A stretch of 64,000 nt of DNA from Ignelater luminosus (Eukaryota; Arthropoda; Insecta; Coleoptera; Elateridae): contig VTPC01002449.1 of the NCBI GenBank assembly GCA_011009095.1, positions 62,001 to 126,000 on the forward strand, read 5' to 3'. How positions within the stretch are numbered: the first letter of the stretch is position 1; every line of letters begins with the position of its first letter. Below, piece after piece: positions 21,100-32,770 of this stretch. The notes under the pieces were generated by a model that was given only the letters and a program-made list of their open reading frames with translations, was not told the DNA's origin and did no database searches. Both the position numbers and the translations under genes were made by a program.

Positions 21100-22390
21100 G
21101 CTTTTGTGACCAGAATTTTATGGGCCGTAGATTATAGCCCTAAAAATGTAGTAGTTACATTTAACAAATGAAAGTTGACATCGTTTCCGGTTCGATAGAT
21201 TGTTTTAAAATATATTTTAATTTAATTTTTGCAATCTAGCGGTTGAGTTCCAAATTTTAGCCCAATATCTTTAACGGTTTCCAAATAATCACATGAAGAC
21301 TGTTAAACGAGACACTCTGTAATTGGCAGGTTACAGCACTGCTGGCAGATTTCATAGCGAAAAACGAGGACAGACTCCTGATACTCTTTACTTTCTGTTC
21401 TATAATGTCAATCAAAGATTAGTATTTTGGACTTTTCAAAGACTTTCGACACAAATACCATATTAAAACTCAATAAAAGCAAAAATGAAAACGGGTTTTT
21501 ACGGTTGCATTTCGGTTTGCTGTTTATAAACTTGAACATATCAGAAACCTGCAAAATGTTTTATGGAGATTTAAAAGTTTTCAGGTATATTTCTTTGGTA
21601 TTTTAGAGATGCGAACATTAAACTTGAGACGTTCAAGATTAGTTTGGCCCCAGAAATGCAAAGAGTCATCAATAGTTACTTCACATACTTAATAGACAAA
21701 CCATTTCTAAATCTAAGAAAGTGCAACTCGACTGTGGTGTTTAATAAAATTGCAAGAATCTAGAAAATTTAAATTGGCAATATTTACACAATAAAATAAT
21801 GTTAAATGAAAGTTTGTACTTGTGTTTTTTTTTGTTTACTTTTTATTATTGCCCGGCTTTTTAACCACGTAAATGGTAATGCGGGCTTCAAAAATTAGTA
21901 TTTCTTTTTTTTAACATATTGTTGGGTTTTGGTTTTGGTTATGAAGCGTAAACGTCACCGGTGGGGTATTTAAACATTGTAGGTTTTATTTAAAGTATGA
22001 GTGGTATGAAAAATTTACTGGTTCCCTCTAGTGATAGAAAGAATAATTACAGGGATGAAACTGTATTGGATACTTTTAACGTAAATAGTTTATACTGCTT
22101 TAAGAAGATAAGTACATGCAATGCAAATCTTTTTATTGATATTACATTTTAAAATCAATTTTTTCAAATACATTATGGAATCCACAATTATTCCTAATTT
22201 ATTTTTAACGAATTTCCGTTCTTTCTGATAAAAAGATAATTACGGCCATCAGTGGTAAATTAAAATAACATAACTAAGAAATGTGAGAAGAAAAATTCAA
22301 AAAGCACTGCCACTATACTATAAAGAAAATAAAACAAACAAAAGGTTTTAATAAATAAAGCTGAAGCATACTTGTTTACTGGTTTTTAAA
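21100..22390. other. No gene seen
   Basis: AT-rich sequence with no motif-bearing frames or repeats recognised. Confidence 0.45.
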
Positions 22391-22392
22391 CC

Positions 22393-22894
22393 TTTCTAGA
22401 CTAATGTTTGCAAATGCAGTTCTTATTTTATTTTTTATTTCTTCTACTGCTGTTGGTGGATATTTACCAACTTTATCTTCTACGAAACCCCGTAGAAAAT
22501 AGTTCAATGGTGTAATCTGGAAAACTAAGTATCCGTTCTACTTCAATACGGTAAATGTATTGTCTAAATATTCCCTTACAATTTTAGAATTGCACCATCG
22601 TGTTGAAAAGTCATTTCACGTCGCAGCTGCAAATTTAATTCTTCTAATAGAATTGGCAATTTGTTTTAAAGGAAGTTCAAGTAAGAATGTCCCCTTTTTC
22701 CATTCAGTGAGGATTTTTAATGGCATAATGATGAAATTATTTTGTTTGTTTTGTCCTGTTACCAAATGGCTAATAGTTCGAGAAGCGCTGGTCCCATAAG
22801 ATCGACTCTTCTCTTGTTTACTTAAAAAGAAAACAAAATAATTGTGTGAAGCAACAGAGATTAGAGATGAGATAAATTTGCGTCGACTCCACAA
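22393..22894 (-). pseudogene. Mariner/IS630-like transposase, C-terminal remnant
   Basis: On the minus strand at about 22600 the frame reads QHDGA, matching the QQDGAPPH catalytic-Asp block. VREYLDNTF follows. After frame changes come ITPLNYFLRGFVEDKV (usual LTPLDYFLWG, where the last catalytic Asp of DDD falls in PLDYF and is Asn here) and EEIKNKIRTAFANISLER. This order is that of the C-terminal half of Tc1/mariner-superfamily transposases found in arthropods. Stops and the Asp-to-Asn change show it is dead. The upstream part to 22894 is open but not recognisable. Confidence 0.72.
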
Positions 22895-24540
22895 TCTTTT
22901 CTATTAGTACTGCTGACAAAGATGAGTATACTGTTATTGGATTTGTCTAATAAACATTAGTAAATAGCCTCCAAAAGTAATGTGTTGGTTGTGTGGATAC
23001 TGAGTGTCAAGAACGCGATGGCACGAAGTCATATCTGTCAGATGGAATTTGGCTGGGCGATGGCAGGCACCGAGCAGACGGTCACGCAACTCCTCGGAGG
23101 CCGGTACTAGATGCAATGATCGCGATCCATGTTGGGTTGGTGCAGTCGGCGCACGGGACCGATCAGAGTCCAAGACGATGGTTGTGGTCGGTGAGCAGTC
23201 GAAGGACATCTGGGTTTGAAAAGAGGACAGATAAACAAAAAAAAACCTGTCTCTCCCCAGTTTGGTTGGTGGACTTCAAAAAAGCAAGTTGTTAGTTTTC
23301 GTCCGTGGAAGTTTACTGCTTTGGCATTTTCCTATTTTGCAGAGAAGGGAGTTTGTGGGAGTCAGGTCTGGGGAACTAGCGAAGGGCTAGAAGAGTATTT
23401 TTAGGTGGCGCTGCCGAGGTATTTAACTGGTGCAAATTTGAAACCTGTAACGGTAGTACCAATCTTTGCAGGTGTACCAACTCGAAACAGTCACAATATA
23501 AGAGAGAAACATCATCAGAAATCATAATAAATAAATTTTCAGATTTTGAGATTTATAGCCAACTCGGGCAACATTGATCGCAACTGATGATCACCCCTTT
23601 TCCGCAATTTTGGGGAAAGTTAGCGCTGTCTCTTGAATGATGATTTTCCCTTACTAAATGAACACCCAGTATTTGCTACATTGACCGACTAAGTTCAGAA
23701 AAACCTCGGAAAATATGCGAACTAATTTCAATAACAAACGACGTCAACTAATCAGAAACGTAATTCTAGCTGAGTACAGTAACTGACGAAAAGTTTTTTT
23801 TATGTTTTAATTGACACTTCCTCGTTTGTTATTGTTAATTTATTTATTTTTATTTAATACTTTTCTGTCGACAAAGAGAAAAACTATCAATTAGTTTTGC
23901 AACCGGAGGTATAAGAAAAGATTGTGGTAAACTACGACATCCTAGATGAGACTTAATAACAACCCTTAAATAATAATGTAAACAATTTAATCGACTAAAC
24001 AATTAGGAAAACTAAGATCAAACAATTGATTAATCGGTTTCTTCAGTAATTGCTCAATTAATTCCTCAATTATTCAATTAAGTCATAGAATGGCCTATTA
24101 ATAGACGCAGATACCTTGATTTCTAATAGTCCGTTTAATCAGCTAATTGAATAACCAAATAATCGGATTTTAATAAATCGAATAATCGAATTAATCAAAA
24201 TAATCGATGTAATTGATTAATAAATTATTATGCACGGTCCTAATTCCAATAACATCAATCGTGATGCCACTTGGAAGTCAGTCTGGATAACGACTCTGGC
24301 CACCGTTACAGTTAATTAGCCCCCTCTCTTTTGTCTATAATATGTATAAACCCCTGCTTTCTCTATACTTGTCAGAAGAATTTCGCTCTTAGCGTGGTTG
24401 ATAGGTCAAGTTACCGTGCTCTTATTTAGTCTCCTGAACGGTGTTGCTAACCCTCCTGATATGTCGGCAGATCTCCTGGTCTTTTTACGGTCTCTCGATT
24501 CCCAATTTTTTATTACAATCTACCAATATATTACCGATTT
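22895..24540. other. Mixed unassigned repeats, no gene
   Basis: 23000-23220 is GC-rich with overlapping open frames on both strands but no motif. 23990-24240 is dense in ATTAATCGATT-type short palindromes, as in MITE interiors. 24290-24470 carries TATAA-like and LTR-like text (TATGTATAAACCCC, then pyrimidine-rich sequence) but has no partner copy. Confidence 0.4.
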
Positions 24541-24544
24541 TCTA

Positions 24545-25280
24545 TAAATACTTAGAGAGTATTTGTCGGGTCAATCGGGCCGTTCAGTCTTGTCGAACCT
24601 GTCGAGCTGTTGGAGCCTGTCGTACTTCTCGGACCATACGGGTCTGTCGAGCCGTTCGGACCTGTTGGGTTACTTGGATTTCTCGGTTCTTCGGGCTTCT
24701 CTGATCTTCCGTACTGTTCGGACCTCTCGTGCCTTTTGGACTTCTCGGATCTATAGAGCCGTTTGGATCTCTGTTGGGTCATACTTAGATTAGGCTTCAT
24801 GGACTTCTCGGCCTTTTGGGTTTCTCTCGGGCCTGTTGTCAGTTTTCTCGTATCGTCAGCCTGTTAGGCTTTACGAACTTCTCGGGTCTTCGAGTCTATC
24901 GGGCCGTTTAAATCTGTTGGGCCTGTCGGGTCATAAGCGTCTCCCGGGCCGTTCGGGCCTTTTGGACTGTTAGGGCCTTTTGGACCGCTCGAGCCCGACG
25001 GGCTTCTTGGATTTCTCAGCCCTTCAGGCTTCTACGATCTATCGTACCATTTGGACCTCACGGGCCTTTTGGACTTCTCGGGTCTATAGGGCCGCTTAAA
25101 TCTCTTGGACCTCTAGGGCCCGTCAGGTCATACAGGTCTGTCGGGTCTTTTGAACTTCTCGGTCCTTCCGGATTCTTTGTCTGGTCTGTCGGACCGATCA
25201 AGAAGTTACTGAGCTTTTTCGGGCCGCGTCAAGTTTTAATGCGTGTCTGGAAATATCGGCCTGTGCAGGGCTCTACTGTA
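24545..25280 (+). repeat. 9-bp (TCGGGCCTT-type) repeat block A with conserved tail
   Basis: A degenerate tandem of 9-bp units alternating near TCGGGCCTT and TTGGACCTC runs without frame loss for about 650 bp. It ends in a conserved tail, GAAGTTACTGAGCTTTTTCG and GGGCCGCGTCAAGTTT, then CGGCCTGTGCAGGGCTCTA. Because the period is 9, every frame has a three-residue periodicity. The minus frame reads like collagen (PTGPNGSTDPYGP). No start, signal peptide or splice context supports a real protein. Confidence 0.85.
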
Positions 25281-25479
25281 AGTCACCAGAGATTTCAAGA
25301 TTCTTCTGCGTTTCGAATGGCACGACGAAATTTGTAATCTCGAACTAGTAATCTGTTGGTTATTTAGTGTCTACAGTGTCTACGAGTGTTAAGAGTAGAT
25401 TTCCTAAGTTTTTTTGCAAAATCTTTAGCGTTTTCCTCAGAATATTCAGATATTTAATGACATTATGATTTGTAAGTTA

Positions 25480-25790
25480 GAGGCCTACGTCTGATCAAGC
25501 TGTAGAGGCCTCTCGGACCACTGGGTTGTTTGTACTTCTTAGACCTTCGGGTCTATCGGGCCATTTGGATCTCTCGGGCATGTCAGACCTCTCGGGTCTG
25601 TCGAGCTATAAGAGTTTGTCGGGTCGTTGGTGTCTTTTGAATCATTTGGGCCGTCGGACTTGGACATTTTAGACTTTTCGGCCCTTTGCGTTTCTCGTCT
25701 GTCGGACTGTTTTTTTTTTTGATCGTGTTAAGATTGTCCCCAGTGGGGCCGGGCCTGAAAATTTCGGTCAGTGCAGGGCTCTAATTTTTC
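25480..25790 (+). repeat. 9-bp repeat block B
   Basis: Same unit as block A, about 200 bp. It ends in a shorter version of the tail (GGGCCGGGCCTGAAAATTTC, then GTGCAGGGCTCTA). Confidence 0.8.
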
Positions 25791-25804
25791 AATATAGATC
25801 TGAA

Positions 25805-25839
25805 TATCATACCATATCATACCATACCATATCATATCA
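25805..25839. repeat. (CATAY)n microsatellite
   Basis: ATCATACCATATCATACCAT and similar, a short 5-bp/10-bp tandem. Confidence 0.8.
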
Positions 25840-27849
25840 ATTCTTGATTTTTTCTCGTTTTAAATTTTAAAGTCTTGATTTTATAACGGAATCTTCTGAT
25901 TTCTTTTACAGAAATCTTTGGAAATGTAAAAAGTCAGCAAAACGTTGAGTGTAAAATTCGAACAATTAAGTTCTACAAATAAATAGATTTCGCTCTCTTT
26001 ATTCCTGCTGAGCTAGATGGATTCCCATCGACACTTTCCCTCGTTTACAGCGTTTAAACGTCTCCCTAACTTCAAGGACGGCAAAACAGCGTGAAAATAG
26101 CATTGACAACTTTTTATCTCATTTCAGTATTTTACTTTTTAAAATGTAATATTCCAACAAATTTAGATAACAAACATAAACGTTCTAAACATTTTCTTTC
26201 AGAAAATCACAAAGTTTACAGTGAACAATTTTTTTTTTAAATTTCATTCTGTATTTATCTACTGTTAATGACAAAGAGAAACCAACATACTTTTTTTATA
26301 TCGCAACCTTCGGAAGTTTTTTATCTCTCCATTGCAACAACATGCTCTAGGCTTACAAAATACAACCAGCAGGATCAGTTGTAGTAGGGTCGTGATGCCA
26401 CAAAGCGACCCGCCCTTAAGGCATCCCCTGCGTTTACAAAAACCGTTTACAAAAATGCGATTCTCGTAGGACACTTCCTGCCCTGAATATGAGATGAGTT
26501 GATAAACAAGACCCTTTTTGCATAAATGCTATTAGTTTAACGCTTTATAGCAAGAAAAAACGGGATAATTTACTCGCTCATTTACCGCAATATTTTAGGG
26601 AAAGCATCATTTAATTACCTAGTGATATCGTGCAAGGGAAATAATTAACGTTCGTCGGAATCGAATCAAGCACAGCTGTAAGATCGTTTGGGATTTTGTA
26701 GGAGTTTCTTAATTAACTCTTTAAGAGAGCTTAACGTTGTGTCCTTTTTCCTCTTTTCATATATGAAACTATTCTTCAAGTAGTTTTCTAATACACACTT
26801 ATAGGATTTTAAAGGAGATTGGTTAGTTAATGAAAATAATTTCTATTACACATAAATATGTCATGTCGTCGTTTGTGAGAAATTACATGAAAATCTCAAT
26901 TAAATTAATGTTTTAATGGACTAGAAAATATTAATGTAGGTAATTAGTATTATTGTAATTATCACTGCTATTTAATTTAATTTAATACACAAGAAGGTCC
27001 TGAGAATGTTATTATATAAAATTAACACGTTTAACCCTGGAATATAGTATAACCGGTAGTGTAAATCGTGGACCCAACCTAACCTATTAATTATACGAGA
27101 TAATATCCTAATAATAGCGCAAACACACAGAACTGGGGGCTTTCAATTTTCAGCCAGTCAGTTACAGTGATTTATGTAAACACCTAAATTTCATTAAAAC
27201 CTTCAACAGAGGACTATATTGAAGTAGTTATTATTATTACTATTATTACAATATTCTATTATTCTCGTATATTTGTGGAATAATTACTCCCCCGTTTACG
27301 TTTTAGCGTTTCCTCATTAAATGTTATTCAAACTTCTATTTTCCATAACAAAATGCACGTTATCGTAAACCAAACTAATTAATACTTGTTGAGATTGTTT
27401 TTTTATTTGTTAACCTTTCCAAACACTTGAAGTTATAAATATTTCTATTTTGAAGACCACCTCGGATTTAAAATGAGAAGCAGGATAAATATTTAATTTG
27501 TAATATGACGTCAAAATACATTTCAGGTTTTATTCTTTCGAAATGATGCTTTTATTTTATTTATTCATCTTAGAAACCTTCCAGAACGAATAGAATCAAT
27601 TTTTTTATGATAAATAATTCTTGTGAAACGCACCCATATAAGGCTATGCGTTTTCCACTAGTGATTATTTTTAAAAATTTACAACAACCATCTTTTCTAT
27701 TTATAATATTTCTTAACTTTTTAGTTTACTATTATTGTTTTAACCAATTTTGAAACAATTATTTTTATAAGGTGTATAAACAAACAAGTAATACAATAAT
27801 TAAATGTACACGGTGATGGGAAACTGGAAGACCATATTTACACAACGTC
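25840..27849. other. AT-rich stretch, no gene seen
   Basis: Nothing recognisable in either strand. Short TTATTATTATTA runs lie near 27225. Confidence 0.5.
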
Positions 27850-29600
27850 ATTTTGAATCACGAGAAGGTCAGGAATCTGCTTTTATTTTTTTATTATCTT
27901 GCTTCGTTTACCAAGTATAGCATTTCCCTAAACCATAAGAAGGTCAATGGAAGGTAAAGTTCGACAAAAAGTGGCCCGTGTGAGGGCGTAGCCCAAACCA
28001 TGCTTGCATTTAGCTTCCTTAAAACAGTGAATGATGGACAAAAACGAGGTTTTGGCACTGAAAGTGGCCCGTGCAAGAGCTATCCAAGTCATGTTCGTAT
28101 CTAGCTTTCATAAAAATGCTTATAAAGGGCACAGCCCGACTTTGGGTAACCCACAGTAACCCGTACACAAACGCAACCTGCGTCGTGTTCGTATTTAAAT
28201 ATCTTAGGAAGGTTAATGAAGAGCGAAGTCCGACCTTAATCTAACAAAGGTTTTCTTAAGAAAGTTAATGCAGGACAAAACCCTGTCTTGGATAACCAAA
28301 GATGACCCGTGAGCAAGTTAACAAGAAGGTTAACTAAAGGCGAAGTCCGACCCTGGGCTAGCGAAGATGGCCAGTGCAAGAGCGTAGCCCGAATAGCCTT
28401 CTTTGCATACAGGGTTTTTAAGAAAGACAATGGAGGACGAAGCACAGCGTCAAGCACCAAAGATGACCCATGCGCAAACGGAACCTAAGTCGTGTTCGTA
28501 TTTAGCTTTTTTAAATTGGTCAATACAGAGCAAAGCCCGATTTTTGGGGCACCGAAGGTAGCCCGTGTGACGGTGTAGCCTGCAGAAATGGAACTGTCAC
28601 CAGGGAAGACTAACGGAGTTACCCAGCGGAGGCCAGACAACCCAACCGTAAAGCCCGCACAGAGATAACTTGAGCGATGTTGCGACAAATGGTCTCAAAT
28701 GACCCGCGCCCCGCCCGATTTTTTAACGGCAAAGCTAAACCGTGCGAGGGAGCAAACCGAACTGTCTTCGTATTTAACTTTTTTTCAAACGTCAATAGAG
28801 GGCCTTGCTCGATATTTAGTAACCTTAACCGTATTCGTATTTAGTTTTCTTAAAAAGATGGATTGGATGGGAAAAAATCAAATTCTGTTCACTAAAGGTG
28901 GTCCGTGCGAGGCCATAGCTGGAGCCGTGTTTGTATCGGCTTGATCTTGATCTTGGGTCACAGAAAGTAGCCCATACGAACACGTAGTCGGAGACGTGTT
29001 GGTATTTTAGCTTTAATAAAAAGGTTAATAGAAGGCAAAACCCGATTCTTGACCACCGAAGGTGCGTGTGTGAGAACACACTATGGGCCGTTTGCATTTA
29101 ACTCTCCTAAGAAGGTTAATAGAAACAAAGTCTGATTGTCGGCAACCGAAGATGGTCTATGTGAGCGCATTTCCCGAGCCGGGTTTGTATTTAGCTACAA
29201 TAAGAAGAACAATACGAGGCAAAGGCGGAACTTGGCTCACCTAGAACAACTTGCTTTATTCACCGAATAAACCATGTCCCTAAACCATAAGAAGGTTAAT
29301 GAAAGGCGAAGTCTGGCCTTGAGCCAGAGAAGGTTCGTATTTAACTTTTTGAAAAAGGTATAGAGGGCAAAACCCGATTTTTGATAACATAAGACATGTT
29401 TGTATTTAATTTTTTTAGGTCAATGAAAGCAAGGCCAGAGTTTTAGTCACAGAAGATGGGCCATTGGAGGGCGTAGATCAAGCCGTGTTCGTATTTAACT
29501 TGTTTAAAAACGTCAATAAAAGGCATAGCCCGATTTTTTGTAACGTTAGCCGTAGTCGTATTTTTCTTCAGAAAGTCAATGGAGGGCGAAACTCGACCTT
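27850..29600 (-). repeat. ~96-bp satellite, array 1
   Basis: The core unit reads GAAGGTTAATGGAGGGCAAA, GCCCGACCTTGGGTCACCGA, AGGTGGCCCGTGCGAGGGCG, TAGCCCGAACCGTGTTCGTA, then TTTAGCTTTCTTAAAA. GTTCGTATT-type marks recur about every 96 bp. A higher-order offset of 1352 bp is visible: ttgctt...accataagaagg at 27899-27940 and again at 29251-29292. The array is interrupted at 29600 by a 3.17-kb element and resumes at 32771. Strand is given as minus because the arm at 37-41 kb carries the related unit in the complementary sense. Confidence 0.88.
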
Positions 29601-29687
29601 CCCAGTAAACACAGGTGTGACATTAATGTAACGGGTACATACCAACGAAAAAACGAGCACTACATCTCTCGATTACATCTTATCGAT

Positions 29688-29930
29688 GTAGCTGGTACGT
29701 CAATACTATGACATCGCAAAGGAGTACTCAAGTTACATCGCCAGCGCGTAATTTCAATCACATCAGGTAGATATCAGGTATAAAATGTAGCTGGGACGTC
29801 AAGACTACGACATCGCAAAGGATTACTCAAACTACGTCGGCAGCGCGTAATTTCGAATACATCAGGTAGACGACAATGCTTATGACATTGCAAAGCCGTA
29901 ATTGCAATCACATCTGGTAAATGTGGGGTA
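29688..29930. repeat. Subterminal tandem repeat of the 3.17-kb element
   Basis: Three units of about 90-100 bp sharing ATGTAGCTGGKACGTCAA, GACATCGCAAAGGAKTACTC, CAGCGCGTAATTTC and ACATCAGGTAGA. The third is truncated. Confidence 0.82.
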
Positions 29931-30116
29931 TACGCTGTATTTGTTACATACTTCTGCATATACTTATATGATAAATGTTAATGACGTAACAATAATGCTT
30001 GTTTTACATATACTTGATTTATAGAAGATCTTAGCTATTTAGAACATTGGTCGCCCAACTGGCGTTTACGTTTTCAAATCTTTATGCTCTAATTCTTGGT
30101 AAATAATCTTCTTATA

Positions 30117-30250
30117 CATGTCTGAAATAATTATATTTTTATATTCTACATTCAATTTTTTCATAATGACGTTTCTTATAAGGTTATAACTTCATATGAA
30201 AATTATACTGACATCTGTCAAAATTTATTGTAGAATATAATCTCAGACAT
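30117..30250. repeat. Inverted repeat inside the 3.17-kb element
   Basis: ACATGTCTGAAATAATTATA...TATTCTACA is mirrored by TGTAGAATATAATCTCAGAC at the other end, about 25-30 bp arms. It is likely a nested MITE or a hairpin arm. Confidence 0.6.
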
Positions 30251-31489
30251 GACTAAAATTCCACAGCAACCGCGATCCAGACTTTTTAAAGTTCTTTTCT
30301 TCAGGAATACTCACTTACAAAAATACTAATCTAAAGTCATTTTTTAATTTTTGCAATTAAATCTTTTATGCTTTTTTCTACATGTTTAAGGCATAAAATA
30401 ATATAGATGATATTAAAATAGTATTGAATTCTAACATAAATTAAGTCTTAAAATATACAGTGATAAACAAAATTAACATGAAAACAACTTGTTATTTCCA
30501 TAATTTTTTGGGCAATTTCGATCTTTAAAATTTTACTTGATTTTGCTGTATGGTCAAAAACCACAGCAATATTTATGTAACTATAGTATTTTCTATATAA
30601 AAATCACACAGTGAAGTGGATCTTTTTACAGATTGTGCCCCGCACAAAAGCGCCTGACCAGGTAGAAACCATCCCAAGATGATAAATAATAATAAATTTT
30701 TATACAATGCACTTATTCTGAAGTGAAACTTTACTACATAATATATTGAACGGTAAAGCGGTAAAAATCAATATTTCCTTATTTAAAGTCAGGTATGAAG
30801 AATTCAAATAATAGTGAATAATATCCCGTTATTTTAACGTTTGCCTGATTCACCTATCAATGTGAAATGGGTTTCAAACAAAATTTATGACTTCCTTCTT
30901 AGACGTTTTTAGAAAAATTTTGTATTTACTTTACAAATGAGAAAGAGAGGGACATGGTCCTTTTTAAGAATGTAATAAAAGTATTTAGCCCGTCTGCATC
31001 TAAACAGTAAATTCTTCAAAGAATACCACTGATTTGGTTCCCTGCCTTCGTTCGGTTCGAGTAAATTCATTCCACAGTGTTCTGCAGTTTTTGTGCAAAT
31101 TTGTCTGGTTTAGTGTCGTTAATAGGTAAGTTTAAATTAGTAATATGTAGTATTTGTACTGGTTCTTGTATTTTTAAGGATAACAATTTACTGTAAGCGA
31201 AATGTCTAAAAGAATAAAGTAAAAACCTTTTAGTACTTTATCAACTAGACAAAAGTATTGTAGATTAGGGCAGAGCAAAAATATTATGAAAGCGAAACAT
31301 AAATTACAATTATTCAATAATAAAAATGACAACCATAATATAATCTTTGGCAAAATTAAAAACAATACTACTATGAAAGAAATAATAGCATCAATGACAA
31401 TAATAGCAACACAAGTAGTTTTAGTGATACTAAAATTTTAAATTCTGATATTACGATTAATCAATCAATCAAAGATCAGAGGTAGAGCA

Positions 31490-31930
31490 AATGCTGCCAA
31501 TAGATACAAAAGAAAGTTTTGGAGAATTAGAAAATTAAATAAAGAACAAGCGGATTTGTTTGTTACACATAATTATTTTTGTTCATTCGTTTTCTTTTTT
31601 TTTCCAAAAACTCTTTTTATGTAAGATCGCTGGAGAATTTAAACAAATGTTCTGACCAACGAATTTGTTGTTATTCGTGGTTATTCGTGATTGCGTCAAC
31701 GTGGGAATCTCCAAATGGGTGGAACCAAGACGATGAATATCGGACAGAGGTATTCTTTTTATCGTAATATTTATAGCTCGCATATATAAATTGTTTTGTT
31801 TTTCAGAAATTGAGCAATGTTGTTCCGAGAGACTACGCCATGCACAGAGATTAAAAAGGGACTAGAAGACAAACACGAATTAATGTGTTTTGGAATTGTT
31901 TTGTATTTTTTCTTTTTTAAAAAAATTTAA
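31490..31930 (+). pseudogene. Spliced 3' gene end, DUF4806-like (weak)
   Basis: EVEQMLPIDTKESFGELEN at about 31480 resembles the 'LP-i-t-ee-l-eLE' entry of DUF4806-type domains found in many insect transposon-linked proteins. KIAGEFKQMF and TNLLLFVVIRDCVNV at 31625-31700 resemble its 'nklA-x-x-f ... l-x-Vi-dcV' region. There are stops between them. An alternative frame to GACAGAG|GTATTC (31749), joined over an intron to the exon beginning AAATTGAGC (31806), gives EYRTE|KLSNVVPRDYAMHRD and a stop, with AATAAA at about 31930. The two readings use different frames, so only one can be right. Similarity is by eye. Confidence 0.3.
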
Positions 31931-32189
31931 TAAAACTTTTATTCTAAGTATTACTTTTAATGCATTTTCCTTAAAAAATAAAGTACTGTGTAATATCATT
32001 CAAATTAGTTATGTTACTAGGCTATTCATTTTGCAATGTATGTCCTTGATCTTTTCTTAACTTTAATTCTAAATTTTTACTTTTGTTTAAAAACGGAATG
32101 GCAGTATTCCTAAACTACAGGTCTATTTGATAACAAATTTGAATGATTTAAGATATTTTGAAATTTCTGCACCACCTAGATTAAGGCCT

Positions 32190-32396
32190 AGTCTTTCCAC
32201 CTCCTTATAAATTTATCGGTCAGATAACTTGAGACTTTTCTTACTTGGGCAAGGTCAATATGTTGTATTGACTTTTGACTAATTTATTTTGGTCTTTCTG
32301 TAACCTCTATAGACTAGAATAAATTGGTCGGAAGCTTGGAAAAATGTTTTGGGTTACGTGGACGATAAATTTCCAAGGAGGTAGAAAGACCAGACT
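32190..32396. repeat. Inverted repeat near the right end of the 3.17-kb element
   Basis: AGTCTTTCCACCTCCTTATA...AATTTATCG (32190-32218) is mirrored by CGATAAATTTCCAAGGAGGT...AGAAAGACCAGACT (32364-32396), about 30-bp arms with a 145-bp loop. Confidence 0.75.
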
Positions 32397-32770
32397 TTAA
32401 TTAATTAATGGGGCATACTCTTTGTTACGTGTTAATAATGTAGACGCAACGAATACGTACTTTAGCATATTACATAGTCTTTTAAAATTAAGCGAAACAG
32501 GTACATCGAAACGTAGACATTAGAGCGATGTATTCACGTAAAATTATGACGATGTACCAACAAGCATATACCTAGTCTGAAGCACGATGGATGTCGTCAG
32601 TATGTAACAATCGGTACGTAATCGCGATGTACTGCAACTCGTACTGTGTTTCTAACATTACGCGTTATATATAACGCACATGTGCGCAGTGTGCTATGTA
32701 ACATTAAACAAGTTCGTACACAGATAAACTTGCACTGATATTGCTACGATATAATTGTGTTTGCTGGGTT

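Larger units (their letters stand above)
29601..32768 (+). mobile_element. 3.17-kb element with CCCAGYAAACACA inverted ends
   Basis: The left end is CCCAGTAAACACA (29601-29613) and the right end is the complement of CCCAGCAAACACA (32756-32768). Dinucleotide TT lies on both sides (29599-29600, 32769-32770). Rejoining the flanks at one TT gives CGACCTTAGATCAC, which fits the satellite unit CGACCTTGGATCAC, so the limits are secure. Both subterminal zones are rich in ACATCG/GATGTA palindromes. No complete transposase is present, but a spliced-looking 3' gene end lies at 31490-31930. I do not recognise the superfamily. The element was inserted after the satellite was amplified. Confidence 0.82.

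Noticed and set aside
22934..23295. Overlapping 91-aa and 100-aa frames on opposite strands
   Set aside because: GC-rich local composition explains the open frames; no motif found.
24552..24800. A collagen gene suggested by Gly/Pro-rich frames in the 9-bp blocks
   Set aside because: The frames arise from 9-bp periodicity, occur on both strands, and lack start, signal peptide and splice signals.
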